Assembly: GCA_038380435.1 (NCBI GenBank)
Contig: JAWZYU010000028.1
Location: forward strand, 19,576,201 to 19,640,200
Direction: 5' to 3'
Origin: Ryuthela nishihirai
Lineage: Eukaryota; Arthropoda; Arachnida; Araneae; Heptathelidae
DNA length: 64,000 bases
How positions within the stretch are numbered: position 1 is the stretch's first letter; every line of letters begins with the position of its first letter. Below the pieces are notes generated by a model. The model had not been told where the DNA came from. It was given only the letters and a program-made list of their open reading frames with translations, and did no database searches. Positions 1-11,322 of this stretch are shown in pieces. Made by a program: the position numbers and the translations under genes.

Positions 1-143
1 CTACCATCTGTCTCCCAACAGCTGTTCCAGTGGGTCCCCTCCCCCAACCTTCTCTGAGCCTTCGGGGTCCATGTGACCTGGCCATTTAGCCCATGGTGTG
101 CAAAAAAGTGCCGCTCAGAGGTAAAACAACACAACACAACACA
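1..143 (+). mobile_element. SINE-A, cut by window start
   Basis: The 3' third of a SINE-A, starting in CTACCATCTGTCTCCCAACA and ending in the family tail GGTAAAACAAC(ACAAC)n. The head lies outside the window. Confidence 0.9.
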
Positions 144-661
144 TTAGACCAAGTAACATGCCAGGTATTCCATATGATATAACTATCAACCACAAATTAT
201 GTCGATAACCCACAAATTACGTCGATTAATAGAGTCAAAAGCTTTTTTAAAATCCACAAAGCTTGTAACCACAGGTTTCTGAAAAGTAAATATTTCTCAA
301 GAATCTGCCTAAATAAAAATATTTGATCAATACATTCCCTACGACTTCTGAATCCCCACTGTTCATCAAGCAGTTATCCATCAACCAAATTATTAATTCT
401 ATTAATTATAATTATGCAAAAAACTTTATCTGGAACAGAAAGTAAACTAATCCCCCTATAATTATGAGCAGAACTGCGATCACTTTTTAAAAAAATAGAA
501 ATAATAATAGCTCTAATCCTTAGGAACAACACCTTTATCACAAAAAATATTCAAAATTTCAGTCAGCCACATGACAACACAAATGTTCCCAGCTCCAAGC
601 ATTTCAGTAGTGATTTCATGCAGCCGTGGTGATTTATGCGGTTTTAATGTAGAGACAGCCA
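143..661 (-). pseudogene. LINE reverse transcriptase remnant
   Basis: Decayed minus-strand non-LTR retrotransposon piece. The readable part gives PHKSPRLHEITTEMLGAG and then VVMWLTEILNIFCDKGVVPK, the first reverse-transcriptase blocks. Its lower half is nucleotide-similar to 2330-2520, so it is an older member of the family at 1330-2559. SINE-A copies flank it on both sides. Confidence 0.8.
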
Positions 662-667
662 AAGAGC

Positions 668-1051
668 TGGGTTGTTTTACCTCTGAGCGGCACTTTTTTG
701 CACACCATGGGCTAAATGGCCAGGTCATATGGACCCCGAAGGCTCAGATAAGGTTGGGGGAGGGGACCCACTGGAACAGCTGTTGGGAGACAGATGGTAG
801 CCTCCCGTCAAGGCCATCCAGCGTGTTCTTTAACGTTCACAGGGTATGGCTCTCCCGCACACGGGGCCACGGTTTAACGTCCCATCCCACGGACGGCGGT
901 CTTTCCAAGGCCATCGGTGTCTCCTACTGACCGTGGGCAGGGCGGGGAATTTTTGCGGAGATAAATCTCAACGCTGACCCAGCTGGGACTCGAACCTGCG
1001 AACTACAGATTACGAGCCTGGCGCGCTACCGACTGAGCCATCCCCGCCCCC
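668..1051 (-). mobile_element. SINE-A, full length
   Basis: Complete from tail to tRNA-like head (A box as TGGCTCAGTCGG and B box as GGTTCGAGTCC on the minus strand). The insertion lies against the LINE remnant at 143-661. No clear TSD. Confidence 0.92.
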
Positions 1052-1329
1052 TATTATACAGGCCAAATACAGTTAATTCGTAGCACACTCTTTTGTAAAA
1101 TATTAAATTCTAATTTTAAAAAATAAAACGCTAAGTATTGGTATGAATGATGAATTTCTAATTTATATTCAGTTCATAAATATCCTATTTTTCAAATTTC
1201 GGTTTAAAATCCGTTAGTGTACATCTACATTAACGATGAGTGTTTTTCGTCACCAAAAAGAAAAGTGCAAATAAAATGCAAATTAATATTATATTAACAT
1301 CATCATCATCATCCTCAAGCAGCCATGGG

Positions 1330-2559
1330 CTACGGAGGTCCAACCAGACCGTGCAATTTAGTTCTCCAAGCAAGTCTATCCTGAGCTACATCTACTGCAT
1401 CTGGCCATTGCACACCAATTCTAACAAAGTCCTGTTTGACATTGTCAGCCCACCGCATCCTAGGTCTCCCCTTCTTTCTGAGGCCTTTAGGCACACTGTT
1501 CATAACCCTATTCGCCAATCTATAATTATTCATACGGGCAACATGGCCAAACCAACGGAGTCTGTCTCTGCACAATATGCTGCTTAAAGGAGGTTGCAGA
1601 CTCCTTTGCCTAACCTCATCATTAGTTACAAAGTTGAACCACCTAATGCCCAAGATACTGCGTAAGCATCTGGAATCAAAAGCATCTAGTTTCCTGTTAT
1701 CTTGTTTACAAAGTGTCCAAGTTTCACTACCATAACTAACCCTAGAAAGAACCAAACTATTATACAGTCTAATTTTAGTCTTTAGGTGTATACGCCTATT
1801 TCTCCACAATCTCCATAGATTCTTAAAAGTCCCGGCAGCAATCCCTATTCGTCTGTTAATCTCATGCCGCACATCACCATTATCTGTTACATAGCTCCCA
1901 AGATAATTAAACTGTGACACCTGCTCGAGACTGCAACCATTCAGATTAACTGAATCACAGCCTGCCTGACCAATTTTCATCACTTTAGTTTTCTCTCTGT
2001 TTATAACCAAACATACTCTACTACCAGTCTCATCAACAGCTCGAATGAAAGAGTTCATCTCATCAACATCATTTGCCAAAAGGGCTAAATCATCAGCATA
2101 ATCTAAATCAGAAATTTTCGTATCTACAGACCATTTAAGGCCAAAATCTTTCCCTTGAAGTGAATTTCGCATAACATAATCAATGACCAAACTAAAGAGA
2201 AAAGGAGACAAAATGCACCCTTGTCGAACACCAGAAGTAATGCTAAACCAATTGCTACAAGCCTTACCAACTCTCACACACGACTAAGTGTTATTATAGA
2301 GAGCTTTCATAATGTTAACTAACTTGTCAGGTATACCATATGATTTCACAATCAACCACAAATTATGACGATCAACAGAGTCGAAAGCCTTTTTGAAATC
2401 AACAAAGCTAGCAACCAAAGGTTTCTGAAACTCTAAACATTTCTCAAGAACCTGCCTAAGTGAAAATATCTGATCCACACATCCTCTACCACGCTGACTT
2501 GAAATTTCGAATAATACATGTACAGTATAAATGAAACTTTCAATGTACGTTTTATTCAT
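1330..2559 (-). pseudogene. 5'-truncated non-LTR retrotransposon (RT plus C-terminal region), one stop
   Basis: About 410 codons in one frame with a single in-frame stop at 2284-2286. The order is: RT block FVDFKKAFDSVDRHNLW, block SGVRQGCILSPFLFSLVIDY, catalytic YADDLALLA, thumb INREKTKVM, then the C-terminal motif RDRLRWFGHVARM and KKGRPRMRWADNVKQD. The 3' end runs into a (GAT)n tail at about 1300-1318, read on the minus strand. This tail style and the C-terminus suggest an RTE-like or related clade; the clade is not certain. It lacks the endonuclease, so it is a dead-on-arrival copy, but it is quite young. Confidence 0.88.
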
Positions 2560-3251
2560 AATAAGAATTGTTTGGAATCTATCCCCCTTTTTTCCATATG
2601 TTGAATTTGATTTCCACAGTTTCGATTTACACTGTGATTTCCTGGAAACCCTCTACCGTGTAAATCGAGGAATGGGTGTCTATTAATTCAATCGAACCCT
2701 CACAGATGGCGCCATCTGTTGGACGTATTAGTAACTTGTAATTGCTGTAACTGTTTGACGTAATAAATATTAATAAATTTTTTACTGTTCAAGAGAAACA
2801 AATCCTTACAACGATTCCTTGAGCAGGCAGCGGCGAGAGGGGAATCCCCCCCCCACCTCCATCCCCTAAATGCCGATTCTCATGCCAAAACAACTATAAT
2901 CAGAATACTGAGGCTTATTTTTACCTATATTCCTATTGCTTTTCGTTTTGACATTTGTCGATTTTTCAAAATAGTTGTTGCACCATATCTTTCGAACGTG
3001 ATGCTGAAACTTAATGATTTATGTGTCAAATGAAAGCTTGTGACTCAGGGAGTGTCCGTAAAAAATTGACCTCATGCTTTGAAATATAGAAATATTGAAC
3101 ATTTGAATTTATAAAAATATATCTGCAGGAGTACGGAAAGTGACAAGCTATGCGCTAAATAAAAGCTTCTAATGTGGAGAATGTCATATGCTATTAAAAA
3201 TTGACCCCCATGCTTACCCACCCCTTAAAAACGGAAAATGCAAAGTCGTTC
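2560..3251. other. No gene seen
   Basis: AT-rich flank between the LINE and the first hAT-type MITE. I see no coding frame or clear repeat boundary. Confidence 0.3.
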
Positions 3252-3712
3252 TACTATAGCAGTGTCTCGCAAGCTTTTTTACTCTGCGGTACACTGAATC
3301 TATTTTTTTTTCCGCGGCACACTGAATCGAATTTTTTTTTCCGCGGCACATCTAAAAAGGAATAAAAGCAAGCTCTATATAATCGTCATTATATTTGCGC
3401 TTTGTTGAAGTCATCAGCCTGATTTTACTTGAAGATTTGCTCTCGTTCTTTAATTCATAACTCGGTGTTTGTTTTAAATATTTGTCCATTCTATGGCTTG
3501 AAATAATCAAAAATTAATACCAAAATTTAGAAAAAGCTTGATAAATACTTACAAGATCCCAGTTGATAAAATCAGAAAGATTTTTATTAAAGCACGTCGA
3601 TAACACAAGTCGAGTCAAAATGAAATCTTTGGAATTTGAAATGAAAAAATTTGAAAAAGTGTCAATTTGAAAATCTCTCGCGGCACACAGTTTGCGAGAC
3701 ACTGTACTATAG
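3252..3712. mobile_element. hAT-type MITE copy 1 with 8 bp TSD
   Basis: Element 3260-3704, bounded by inverted ends CAGTGTCTCGCAAGC and GTTTGCGAGACACTG, with repeated CCGCGGCACACTGAAT motifs inside each arm. The 8 bp duplication TACTATAG lies at 3252-3259 and 3705-3712. An 8 bp TSD with CAGTG ends is the hAT signature. Siblings are at 39383 and 60650. Confidence 0.88.
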
Positions 3713-3781
3713 GTTCGGAATACGAGGGCCTACAGTTATGACCGACGTAAATTTTTTCGATTTTTTCTCCCATTATTCCGA

Positions 3782-3805
3782 CCCCCCCCCCCCCCCCCCC
3801 CCCCC
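3782..3805. repeat. Poly-C tract
   Basis: 24 consecutive C, followed by an A/G-rich stretch. Simple repeat; its length may be unstable. Confidence 0.9.
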
Positions 3806-4065
3806 GATAAAAGGGGAGGGGGTCGGAATTTTACGGGTGAGATTTTAATCAGTCATATCTCAAAATAAAACTAGTGATGTCTCCAATGTCATGGGCTACC
3901 TCAAACACGACTCCAAAAGGGAGAAAAAATATCGTCGATGTTTATAGAGTCATATATCAAATGAAAGTTTTTCAAGGTAGGTGTTTTTAGGGACAAAAAA
4001 CAAATATAAATAAATATAAACAAATTAAAAACTTTAAGTCCTGAAATATAGAAAATAAACTTAAA

Positions 4066-4202
4066 CGTATTGATTGTGCAATCAGTCACTGAGTTCGTAT
4101 TCACGTCAAAGGAAGATAGGGGGCCGGCAATCTTGTTCTGCAGGAAAATCGGCTTCCTATCTTCCTTTACGAACTCAGTAACTGATTGCAAAATCAATAT
4201 AC
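4066..4202. repeat. Imperfect inverted repeat (MITE-like hairpin)
   Basis: The outer arms ATTGATTGTGCAATCAGT...GAGTTCGTA and ...TACGAACTCAGTAACTGATTG are complementary. The inner arms (GGAAGATAGG/CCTATCTTCC) are also complementary. Probably a small non-autonomous DNA element; no clear TSD. Confidence 0.6.
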
Positions 4203-4599
4203 TTTAGGTTTAATTTTTTTATTTAATATTTTTTAATTTATTCATATTTACGATTTTTGTGTTTTTGCAATACCTGTAAAGTTTAATTCGCGCTTCTATT
4301 CCATCTCATTTAACGATATAGAACAAGGATCTCAAACTCAAATCATATACGAGGCCATATCAGTTACTTCTCAACAGGGACGGTTTTTACAAGGTTACTT
4401 CCTCAACAGGGACAGGATTTAGTGTTTTTTTTTCCTTTTTTTGTGTATGTAGGGGAGGGTGGCTTCCAAGAATATAGTATCAGGGAGTCGAGATCTTGGG
4501 AAGGGGGGGCTCAATTATTAAAATATTCTACCGAACAGGTTAAAATTATATTCAGTTATTCAATATAAAACAAAATTAGTTTTTAAATTTATTTTTAGT

Positions 4600-4709
4600 G
4601 TCGTATATCCTCTCAGATCTTCTACTTTTGCATATAAACTGATAGGCTCCTGTCAGACCTCTGTGGCAAGCAGCTGCTTGAGGGGGTAATTATTTATTTA
4701 TTTATTATA
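4600..4709 (+). mobile_element. SINE-B, 3' part only
   Basis: Contains CCTGTCAGACCTCTGTGGCA and AGCAGCTGCTTGAGGGGGTA with an (ATTT)n tail; the tRNA head is missing. It directly abuts the Tc1 element. Confidence 0.8.
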
Positions 4710-5944
4710 TACACCGAAGAGCCAAAACATTATGACCACCTGCCAAATATGATATTGGTCCTCCACGTGCTGCCAAAACAGCTCTTACCCGGCGAGACAT
4801 GGATGCTAAAAGATTTCTAAAGGTGTCTTTTGGTATCTGGCATCAACACACGTTACCAGCAGATCTTTTAACTCTTTAAGTTACGTGGTTGAACCGCCGC
4901 AGATCGGATATGCTGTTCCAACACAAACCACAGATGCTCAATTGGATTGATGTCTGGGGAATATGGAGGACAGGACAATACCTGGAAGTAGCCTATGTTC
5001 CACAAACCATTCCCGAATAATCTGGACAGTGTGGCATGGCGCATTATCCTACTAAAAGAAGGCACTACTAGAGGATTAAACCGTTGTCGCGAAAGGATAT
5101 ACCTGGTCTACAATGATGTTTAGATAGGTAGTAGACATCATAGTTTCCTGCACATGAATGACTGGACCCATAGTTTCTCAGCAGAACATTGACCAAAGCA
5201 TTACACTTCCTCCACCGGGTTGTTTTCGCCCCACGGTACATCCTGGTGCCAACACTTCCCCAGGTAAACGATGCACACGTATCCCAGCCGTCTACATTGC
5301 AACAGGAAACGAGGTTCATCAGACCAGATGACATTCTTCCAATCATTCAAGGCCCAGTTTTCATACTTGCGTGCCCATTGTAGGCGCTTGTGTGCCCATT
5401 GTAGGCGACAGTGAACCGAGATTAACATGGGAACTCGGAGCAGCCTGCAGCTACGCAGCCCCATTTTCAGCAGAGTTCGATGTACTGTGCGCTGTGGCAC
5501 ATTACTCTTGTCGCCAGCATTCAAATTATGGGCGAGTTGCGCCACAGTATCCCTTCTGTTAACTCGTACCATAGGGGATATCCTTCGCTCACCTCAAGCA
5601 TCGATGGACAGTGGTCGGCCCACACCTTGCCGGCGGTTCGTGATTTTTCCATCCTCAGACCACATTTTAAAGGTAAAACCTCGACTGACCATGATCACCC
5701 CACAAGCCTTGCTGTCTCGGAAATGCTCTGACCCAGTCTCTGGCCATTACAATTTGGTCTTTATAAACTCACTTAAGTCTGCTGCCATTCCCATCTGAAG
5801 AACAAGAATAACACTGATTAACAGAGCTCAGTATCAGGTGTTATTTATACCGTTTCATGACCTTCACAAGCGCTGTCGTTTACCTGCAGTTGCTTCGATT
5901 TGCATAAAGACACGCTGGTCATAATGTTTTGGCTCTTCAGTCTA
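4710..5944 (-). mobile_element. Tc1-like transposon, decayed transposase on minus strand
   Basis: 1.2 kb element with inverted ends GAAGAGCCAAAACATTATGA at 4715 and the matching complement ending near 5940, flanked by TA. The broken transposase reads QRTVHRTLLKMGLRS (DNA-binding part), VIWSDEPRFLL (first catalytic Asp block) and PPYSPDINPIEHLWFVLEQH (last Asp and Glu block, Tc1 DD34E style). Frameshifts near 5070 and 5200 and stops make it inactive. Confidence 0.92.
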
Positions 5945-6158
5945 AAATATTGGGCAAAAATAAATTTATAAGAAGAGAACGTTTTTTGAATTTCAAAGCA
6001 GGTAGAGAAGTTTGAGATTTCGTATAAAGCGAACGGATTTTAGGGGGGAGTCCCCCCCCTGATCATCCCTACAGGTTAGTCCTTGCTTCTCAGTATATGG
6101 TGAGTAGCATTTGATTAGAGGCAATAATAAGCAAAACATGATACATAGTTGCTTTAGG

Positions 6159-6542
6159 GGTGGGGGTGGCTCAGTCGGTAGCGCGCCAGGCTCGTAATCT
6201 GTAGTTCCCAGGTTCGAGTCCCAGCTGGGTCAGCGTTGAGATTTATCTCCGCAAAATTCCCCGCCCTGCCCACGGTCAGTAGGGGACACCGATGGGCTTG
6301 GAAAGGCCGCCGCCCGTCGGATGGGAGGTTAAGACGTGGCCCCGTGTGCGGGAGAGCCATACCCTGTGCACGTTAAAGAACACGCTGGATGGCCTTGACG
6401 GGAGGCTACCATCTGTTTCCAAACAGCTGTTCCAGTGGGTCTCCTCCCCCAACCTTCTCTGAGCTTTCGGGGTCCATGTGACCTGGCCATTTAGCCCATG
6501 GTGTGCAAAAAAGTGCCGCTCAGAGGTAAAACAACCCAACCC
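6159..6542 (+). mobile_element. SINE-A, full length, reference copy
   Basis: tRNA-derived SINE. The head has an A box TGGCTCAGTCGG, an anticodon-like loop CTCGTAA (would read CGU, threonine-type; inference) and a B box GGTTCGAGTCC, so it should be transcribed by RNA polymerase III. The body has the conserved GATGGGACGTTAAGC-like motif (here GATGGGAGGTTAAGA) and GCACGTTAAAGAACACGCTG. The tail is GTAAAACAACCC. TSD CATAGTTGCTTTAGG at 6144-6158 and 6543-6557. Mobilised in trans by some LINE (family knowledge). Confidence 0.94.
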
Positions 6543-6580
6543 CATAGTTGCTTTAGGATTTAAATATTATATATATATAT

Positions 6581-6778
6581 ATAAATGCCCCCTCAAGCAG
6601 CTGCTTGCCACAGAGGTCTGACAGGAGCTCTGTCAGTTTATATGCTATAGTAGAAGGTCTGTGAGGATGGCAGGACCTCAGCAGAAAAACAACACAAACA
6701 TATATGCCTTACCCGGGGCTCGAACCCAGGTTCCTTAGATCAGTAGCCAAGCGCGCTAACCACTCGGCCATGAGACGG
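6581..6778 (-). mobile_element. SINE-B, full length
   Basis: Second tRNA-headed SINE. On the minus strand the head carries TGGCCGAGTGG (A box) and GGTTCGAGCCC (B box), then a body with CTGAGGTCCTGCCATCCTC and a 3' end AGCAGCTGCTTGAGGGGG. The 3' end reaches into an (AT)n stretch. Confidence 0.88.
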
Positions 6779-7750
6779 CATTTAAATATTACGCACTTTT
6801 AATTCCGAAATGTACACCTAAATCAATTGCTTCTTAGTATATGGTGGGACGCATTTCATTTTATTACAGCTATTATATGCTAGTTTCATAGAAGAAATTA
6901 TCATTTAATCTTCGTGAAGGGCTTGAAAAATTAATTCATAGTAAAAGGAGGCGCTGAGCTAAGGAACGGACCACATTTCTGCCCGAAATGGTTCGAAACC
7001 ATTGAGTTAAGCGCGCCCTGACTTCAGAACGACATAGGAGAAACGTATTCTTTATCGGTGTCCGTCCTATCCCCCTTCCCAAGTCAACTACTTTCGGATA
7101 CTGCTATTATTTATTATGATAACGATTCTAAGTTATAAAATGTAAACTTCCAAGTATAGAAACAGTGAAAGGTAGGAGGAAAACTTATATAAGTTTCTAG
7201 AATATTAATCACAGATAGACAATGTGATAAAAATAAATATAAATTCTTGTTCCCTAAAAATTGCAAGTTCTCTGTCCATTTAAAAAATACATGGTAGCGC
7301 CCCAACCATACGAACTATCTGGAAGAGAAAACGCACGACCTCTTCCTTCCCAGTCTCACTTAGGAAACTGTGAAAACATCACCGCCTGGCACGTAACAAC
7401 AAGCTCCCAAGTTCGAATCCAGGATGAGGATTGTGTGTGTAGAACTCTGAGCAAGACTAAAGCTCCATGCTCAAGGGATTATCCGTACCCGCACCTAAAA
7501 TGGTCTTATCCGCATCCACAAACTTTTATCAGCATATCCTAGCTACCATTTACAGACTGGCTGATCATAAATTGTTATTGGCCAATTATTAAGTAGTTAC
7601 ATTATTACGAATGTAACGTAAATTTATTTGTGAAAAAAAAAAGAAAAAAAAAACTTCTTTGCAATTATTCCTTTCGACGTTTTTATCATATTTTTAAATA
7701 ATAATTTAATAATTTTTAAATAAATCGTTTTTAAAATGTGGGCAATTTTC
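6779..7750. other. No gene seen
   Basis: AT-rich. One short plus-strand open frame at 7261-7542 does not resemble any family I know. Confidence 0.3.
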
Positions 7751-8279
7751 CTGTTGGCATTATGTTTTACGACTCGTTTGCAGTGTTGGCAGTTTTGTTG
7801 AGGTCAGTCGTAATGTTGGGGGGGCGGGGGTTGGCTCAGTCGGTAGCGCGCCAGGCTCGTAATTTGTAGTTCCCAGGTTCGAGTCCCAGCTGAGTCAGCG
7901 TTGATATTTATCTCCGCAAAATTCCCCGCCCTGCCCACGGTCAGTAGGGGACACCGATGGGCTTGGAAAGACCGCCGTCTGTCGGATGGGACGTTGAGCC
8001 GTGGCCCCGTGTGCGGGAGAGCCATACCCTGGGCACGTTAAAGAACACGCTGGATGGTCTTGACGGGAGGCTACCATCTGTCTCCCAACAGCTGTTCCAG
8101 TGGGTCCCCTCCCCCAACCTTCTCTGAGCCTTCGGGGTCCATGTGACCTGGCCATTTAGTCCACGGTGTGCAAAAAAGTGCCGCTCAGAGGTAAAACAAC
8201 CCAACCCAACCCTGTTGGCATTATGTTTTACGACTCGTTTGCAGTGTTGGCAGTTTTGTTGAGGTCAGTCGTAATGTTG
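7751..8279 (+). mobile_element. SINE-A flanked by a perfect 68 bp direct duplication
   Basis: The SINE is 7819-8211, full length with head at the left. The 68 bases at 7751-7818 recur without change at 8212-8279 (both begin CTGTTGGCATTATGTTTTAC). This is 4-6 times the normal TSD length of this family. Confidence 0.93.
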
Positions 8280-8772
8280 TGACGATGCTTTTTCCGTCTG
8301 CACTTCACCTTTGCTGCTGGGAAATCGTACAGTCGGCAGTTTTTGCAAACGGGGTTCTTGCGGGCTGATTTCTTACTTCCACGTTGTGACGTGATGCCGT
8401 AGAGCCTTAAGCTTATCCGTAAAATGTTTAAAACATGTGAAAAAATTATAAATTGATTTAGTACATCCCCTTTCCCAATCCTCACCAAATTCTTGATATT
8501 TTCTTTGAAACTCAGCGATTAAAAAAAATCTCCAATTGTTCAATTTGGAAGCATCAAGTGGTATTTAATAATTCAATCCACTAGCAAGTTTAGATGTCTT
8601 CACGTCTTTGCTCACTAAATCCTACAACTGATTTGTTTAATTGACAACTAATGTATTCACAATTTTAGATTCGTCTTCAAGTACGCTATAACTACGTGTA
8701 CATTTAATAAAGGATAATAATGAATTACTCCTCAAGAATTTTCTTACTACAAAGTTGTGATGAATCTATCAG

Positions 8773-9372
8773 TTGGGTTGTTTTTTATCTGAGGGGCAAT
8801 GTTTTTGCCCACAATGGGCTAAATGACCTGGTAGCAAGGATCCCTAATGCTCAGAGAAGATTGGGGAAAGGTTGGGTTGGGTTGTTTTACCTCTGAGCGG
8901 CACTTTTTTGCACACCATGGGCTAAATGGCCAGGTCACATGGACCCCGAAGGCTCAGAGAAGGTTGGGGGAGGGGACCCACTGGAACAGCTGTTGGGAGA
9001 CAGATGGTAGCCTCCCGTCAAGGCCATCCAGCGTGTTCTTTAACGTGCACAGCGGTATGTCTCTCCCGCACAAGGGGCCACGGCTTAACGTCCCATCCGA
9101 CGGACGGCGGCCTTTCCAAGCCCATCGGTATTGGGGGAAGAGGACCCACTTGTCAGCAGTTATGATACAGATGGTAGCCTACGGTCAAGGCCATCCAGCG
9201 TGTTCTTTAACGTGCACAGAATATGGTTCTCCCACCTACTTGGCCACGGCTTAACGTCCTATCCTAGTGAACGACGGCTTTTCCAAGCCATAGGTAGGGC
9301 TGAGGGGTTTGCCAAATCTCAATGCTAGCCCAACTGGGACTCGAACTGAGAATGCTACCGAGTCACCCCGCT
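8773..9372 (-). mobile_element. Old SINE-A split by a younger, 5'-truncated SINE-A
   Basis: The old copy is 8773-8873 (diverged tail half) plus 9129-9372 (diverged body and head). The younger copy is 8874-9128: it lacks the tRNA head and stops just past GCCCATCGG. ATTGGGGAA on the left and ATTGGGGGAA on the right look like its TSD. A nested SINE-in-SINE insertion. Confidence 0.82.
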
Positions 9373-10070
9373 CCGACGAATATATGAGCATAATACTCCA
9401 AAGAGGTCCGAGGGGCGCCTCTGACGCAAGCGCAACTCATCAACCCTAATTATATTTGAAAAAGATCCTCTTCCCTCTCAGTGGCGCCTCTTTGCTGTAT
9501 GATAGGTATGCCTCTGGTTGATAACATCTTTGTGATGGGATTGATTGAAACTAGAAATACACTTGAAAAAGTAAATATATATCGAAATCAAGAATCTTTA
9601 TCATTAATGAAACTTCTGCTACAACGCTAACAAGTGAATTTGTTTAAAAACTGAATTATGAATTAGTAATAAAGAAAACTTCGTAAAGTATAAAATCGAC
9701 CAAAATGGCGTGGAGACCGATAAAAGGGGAAAAATGCCAGAAAAGAGGTTATGTTTAATGCATTAAGACTTCAATGATTTCTTTTCAGGGAACTTTGTAA
9801 TGTCTGTATGGAACTCGAAAACACTTTTATCGGTTTCTCGTCAGACTAACATTCAACTGAAGGACATTTACATGAGGGACTACGTGATTCAAAAATAAAA
9901 AAAACTTTTCGAACTGTCAAACAATCTGCACTTTCATCAGATAGCCCAAAGAGAGTTTGTGCACAATGAATACATAGTGTTAGCGTTTTCATCTTACATA
10001 TACAGTGCTTCTATTTTCAGTGTTCATGTTTAATTTTTTTGCAGTTGGAGATGCTCTTTCTATGATTTCT
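9373..10070. other. No gene seen
   Basis: AT-rich, no recognisable coding sequence or repeat boundary. Confidence 0.3.
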
Positions 10071-10420
10071 CTCCCTCTCCGTCCCAGCTGGGTCAGCGTT
10101 GAAATTTATCTCCGCAAAATTCTCCGCCCTGCCCACGGTCAGTAGGGGACACCGATGGGCTTGGAAAGGCCGCCGTCCCTCGGATGAGACGTTAAGCCGT
10201 GTCTCCGTGTGCGGGAGAGTCATACCCGGTGCACGTTAAAGAACACGCTGGATCGCCTTGACGGGAGGCTACCATCTGTCTCCCAACAGCTGTTCCAGTG
10301 GGTCCCCTCCCCCAACCTTCTCTGAGCCTTCGGGGTCCATGTGACCTGGCCATTTAGCCCATGGTGTGCATAAACGTGCCGCTCAGAGGTAAAACAACCC
10401 AACCCAACTCCCTCTCCGTC
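10071..10420 (+). mobile_element. SINE-A, 5'-truncated, with TSD
   Basis: SINE part 10084-10407 starts at CCAGCTGGGTCAGCG, just after the B box, so the promoter is missing. TSD CTCCCTCTCCGTC at 10071-10083 and 10408-10420. Truncation with a TSD indicates target-primed reverse transcription that stopped early. Confidence 0.92.
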
Positions 10421-10928
10421 GTAGTGTATAGGAATGATCTACGTGGATTTTCGTATCCACCTAGAACCGTTTCGACGCTGCCTTTGATTCTGTTCTGACA
10501 TGCTGGCGCCATGTGAATGATTTTCTCGGCGGACAAATCCATTTGAGGTGCCGAGGATCAGACCAATGCCATTTTCCTGCCTTGATGACTCTTATAATCA
10601 AAGGTGAACTTGTGCAACTTGTAACTTGTGCAAAGGAGAACGTCCTTTCTTCCAAGCAAAAGTCTATGTCAGCGTGACATGCGTGGTGACGAGTCTGTAA
10701 CTCGGACACTCTACAACACAGGACGCCCCCAGGAAATCCTCTGGGTCGCTGCTCGAGATTCCCACGAACGGACAGTCACGTGGTTTCGGGACAAAGATAT
10801 TGCGTCAAGAACTATCCAGATTACCATCCCTTACCACCACCATTCTCTCCCCCACCCCCCGTCCTTTGTAGAAAGAATTGCGGGGGACCAATCAGACTCG
10901 AGATAGCTGCTCTTTGTTAGAGAGCTTT
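10421..10928. other. No gene seen
   Basis: Mixed-composition stretch with short overlapping open frames on both strands (10461-10709 minus, 10628-10906 plus). None is recognisable. Confidence 0.3.
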
Positions 10929-11322
10929 TGGGTTGGGTTGTTTTACCTCTGAGCTGCACTTTTTTTGCACACAATAGGCTAAATGGCCAGGTCGCATGGA
11001 CCCCGAAGGCTCAGAGGAGGTTAGGGGAGGGGAACCACTGGAATAGCTGTTGGGAGACAGATGTTAGCCTCCGGTCAAGGCCATCCAGCGTATTCTTTAA
11101 CGTGCACAGGGTACGACTCTCTCGCACACGGGGCCACGGCTTAACGTCCCATCCGACGGACGGCGGCCTTTCCAAGCCCATCGGTGTCCCCTACTGACCG
11201 TGGGCAGGGCGAGGAGTTTTACGGAGATAAATCTCAACGCTGACCTAGCTGGGACTCGAACCTGGGAACTACAGATTAAGAGCCTTGCGAGCTGCAGACT
11301 GAGCCCCCCCCCCGCCCCCCAA
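10929..11322 (-). mobile_element. SINE-A, full length
   Basis: Complete but slightly diverged (GCGAGGAGTTTTACGG variant, head end degraded into a C-run). TAGAGAGC appears on both sides and may be the TSD. Confidence 0.88.

Noticed and set aside
5371..5798. Plus-strand open frames over the Tc1 element
   Set aside because: Shadows of the minus-strand transposase.
6162..6230. tRNA gene-like sequences with A and B boxes (here and in about 40 other places)
   Set aside because: All are heads of SINE-A or SINE-B: same 3' body, TSDs, and incomplete acceptor stems. None is a plausible functional tRNA.
10461..10906. Overlapping open frames at 10.5-10.9 kb as a gene
   Set aside because: Both strands open over a GC-richer stretch, no family motif, no splice signals that extend either frame.
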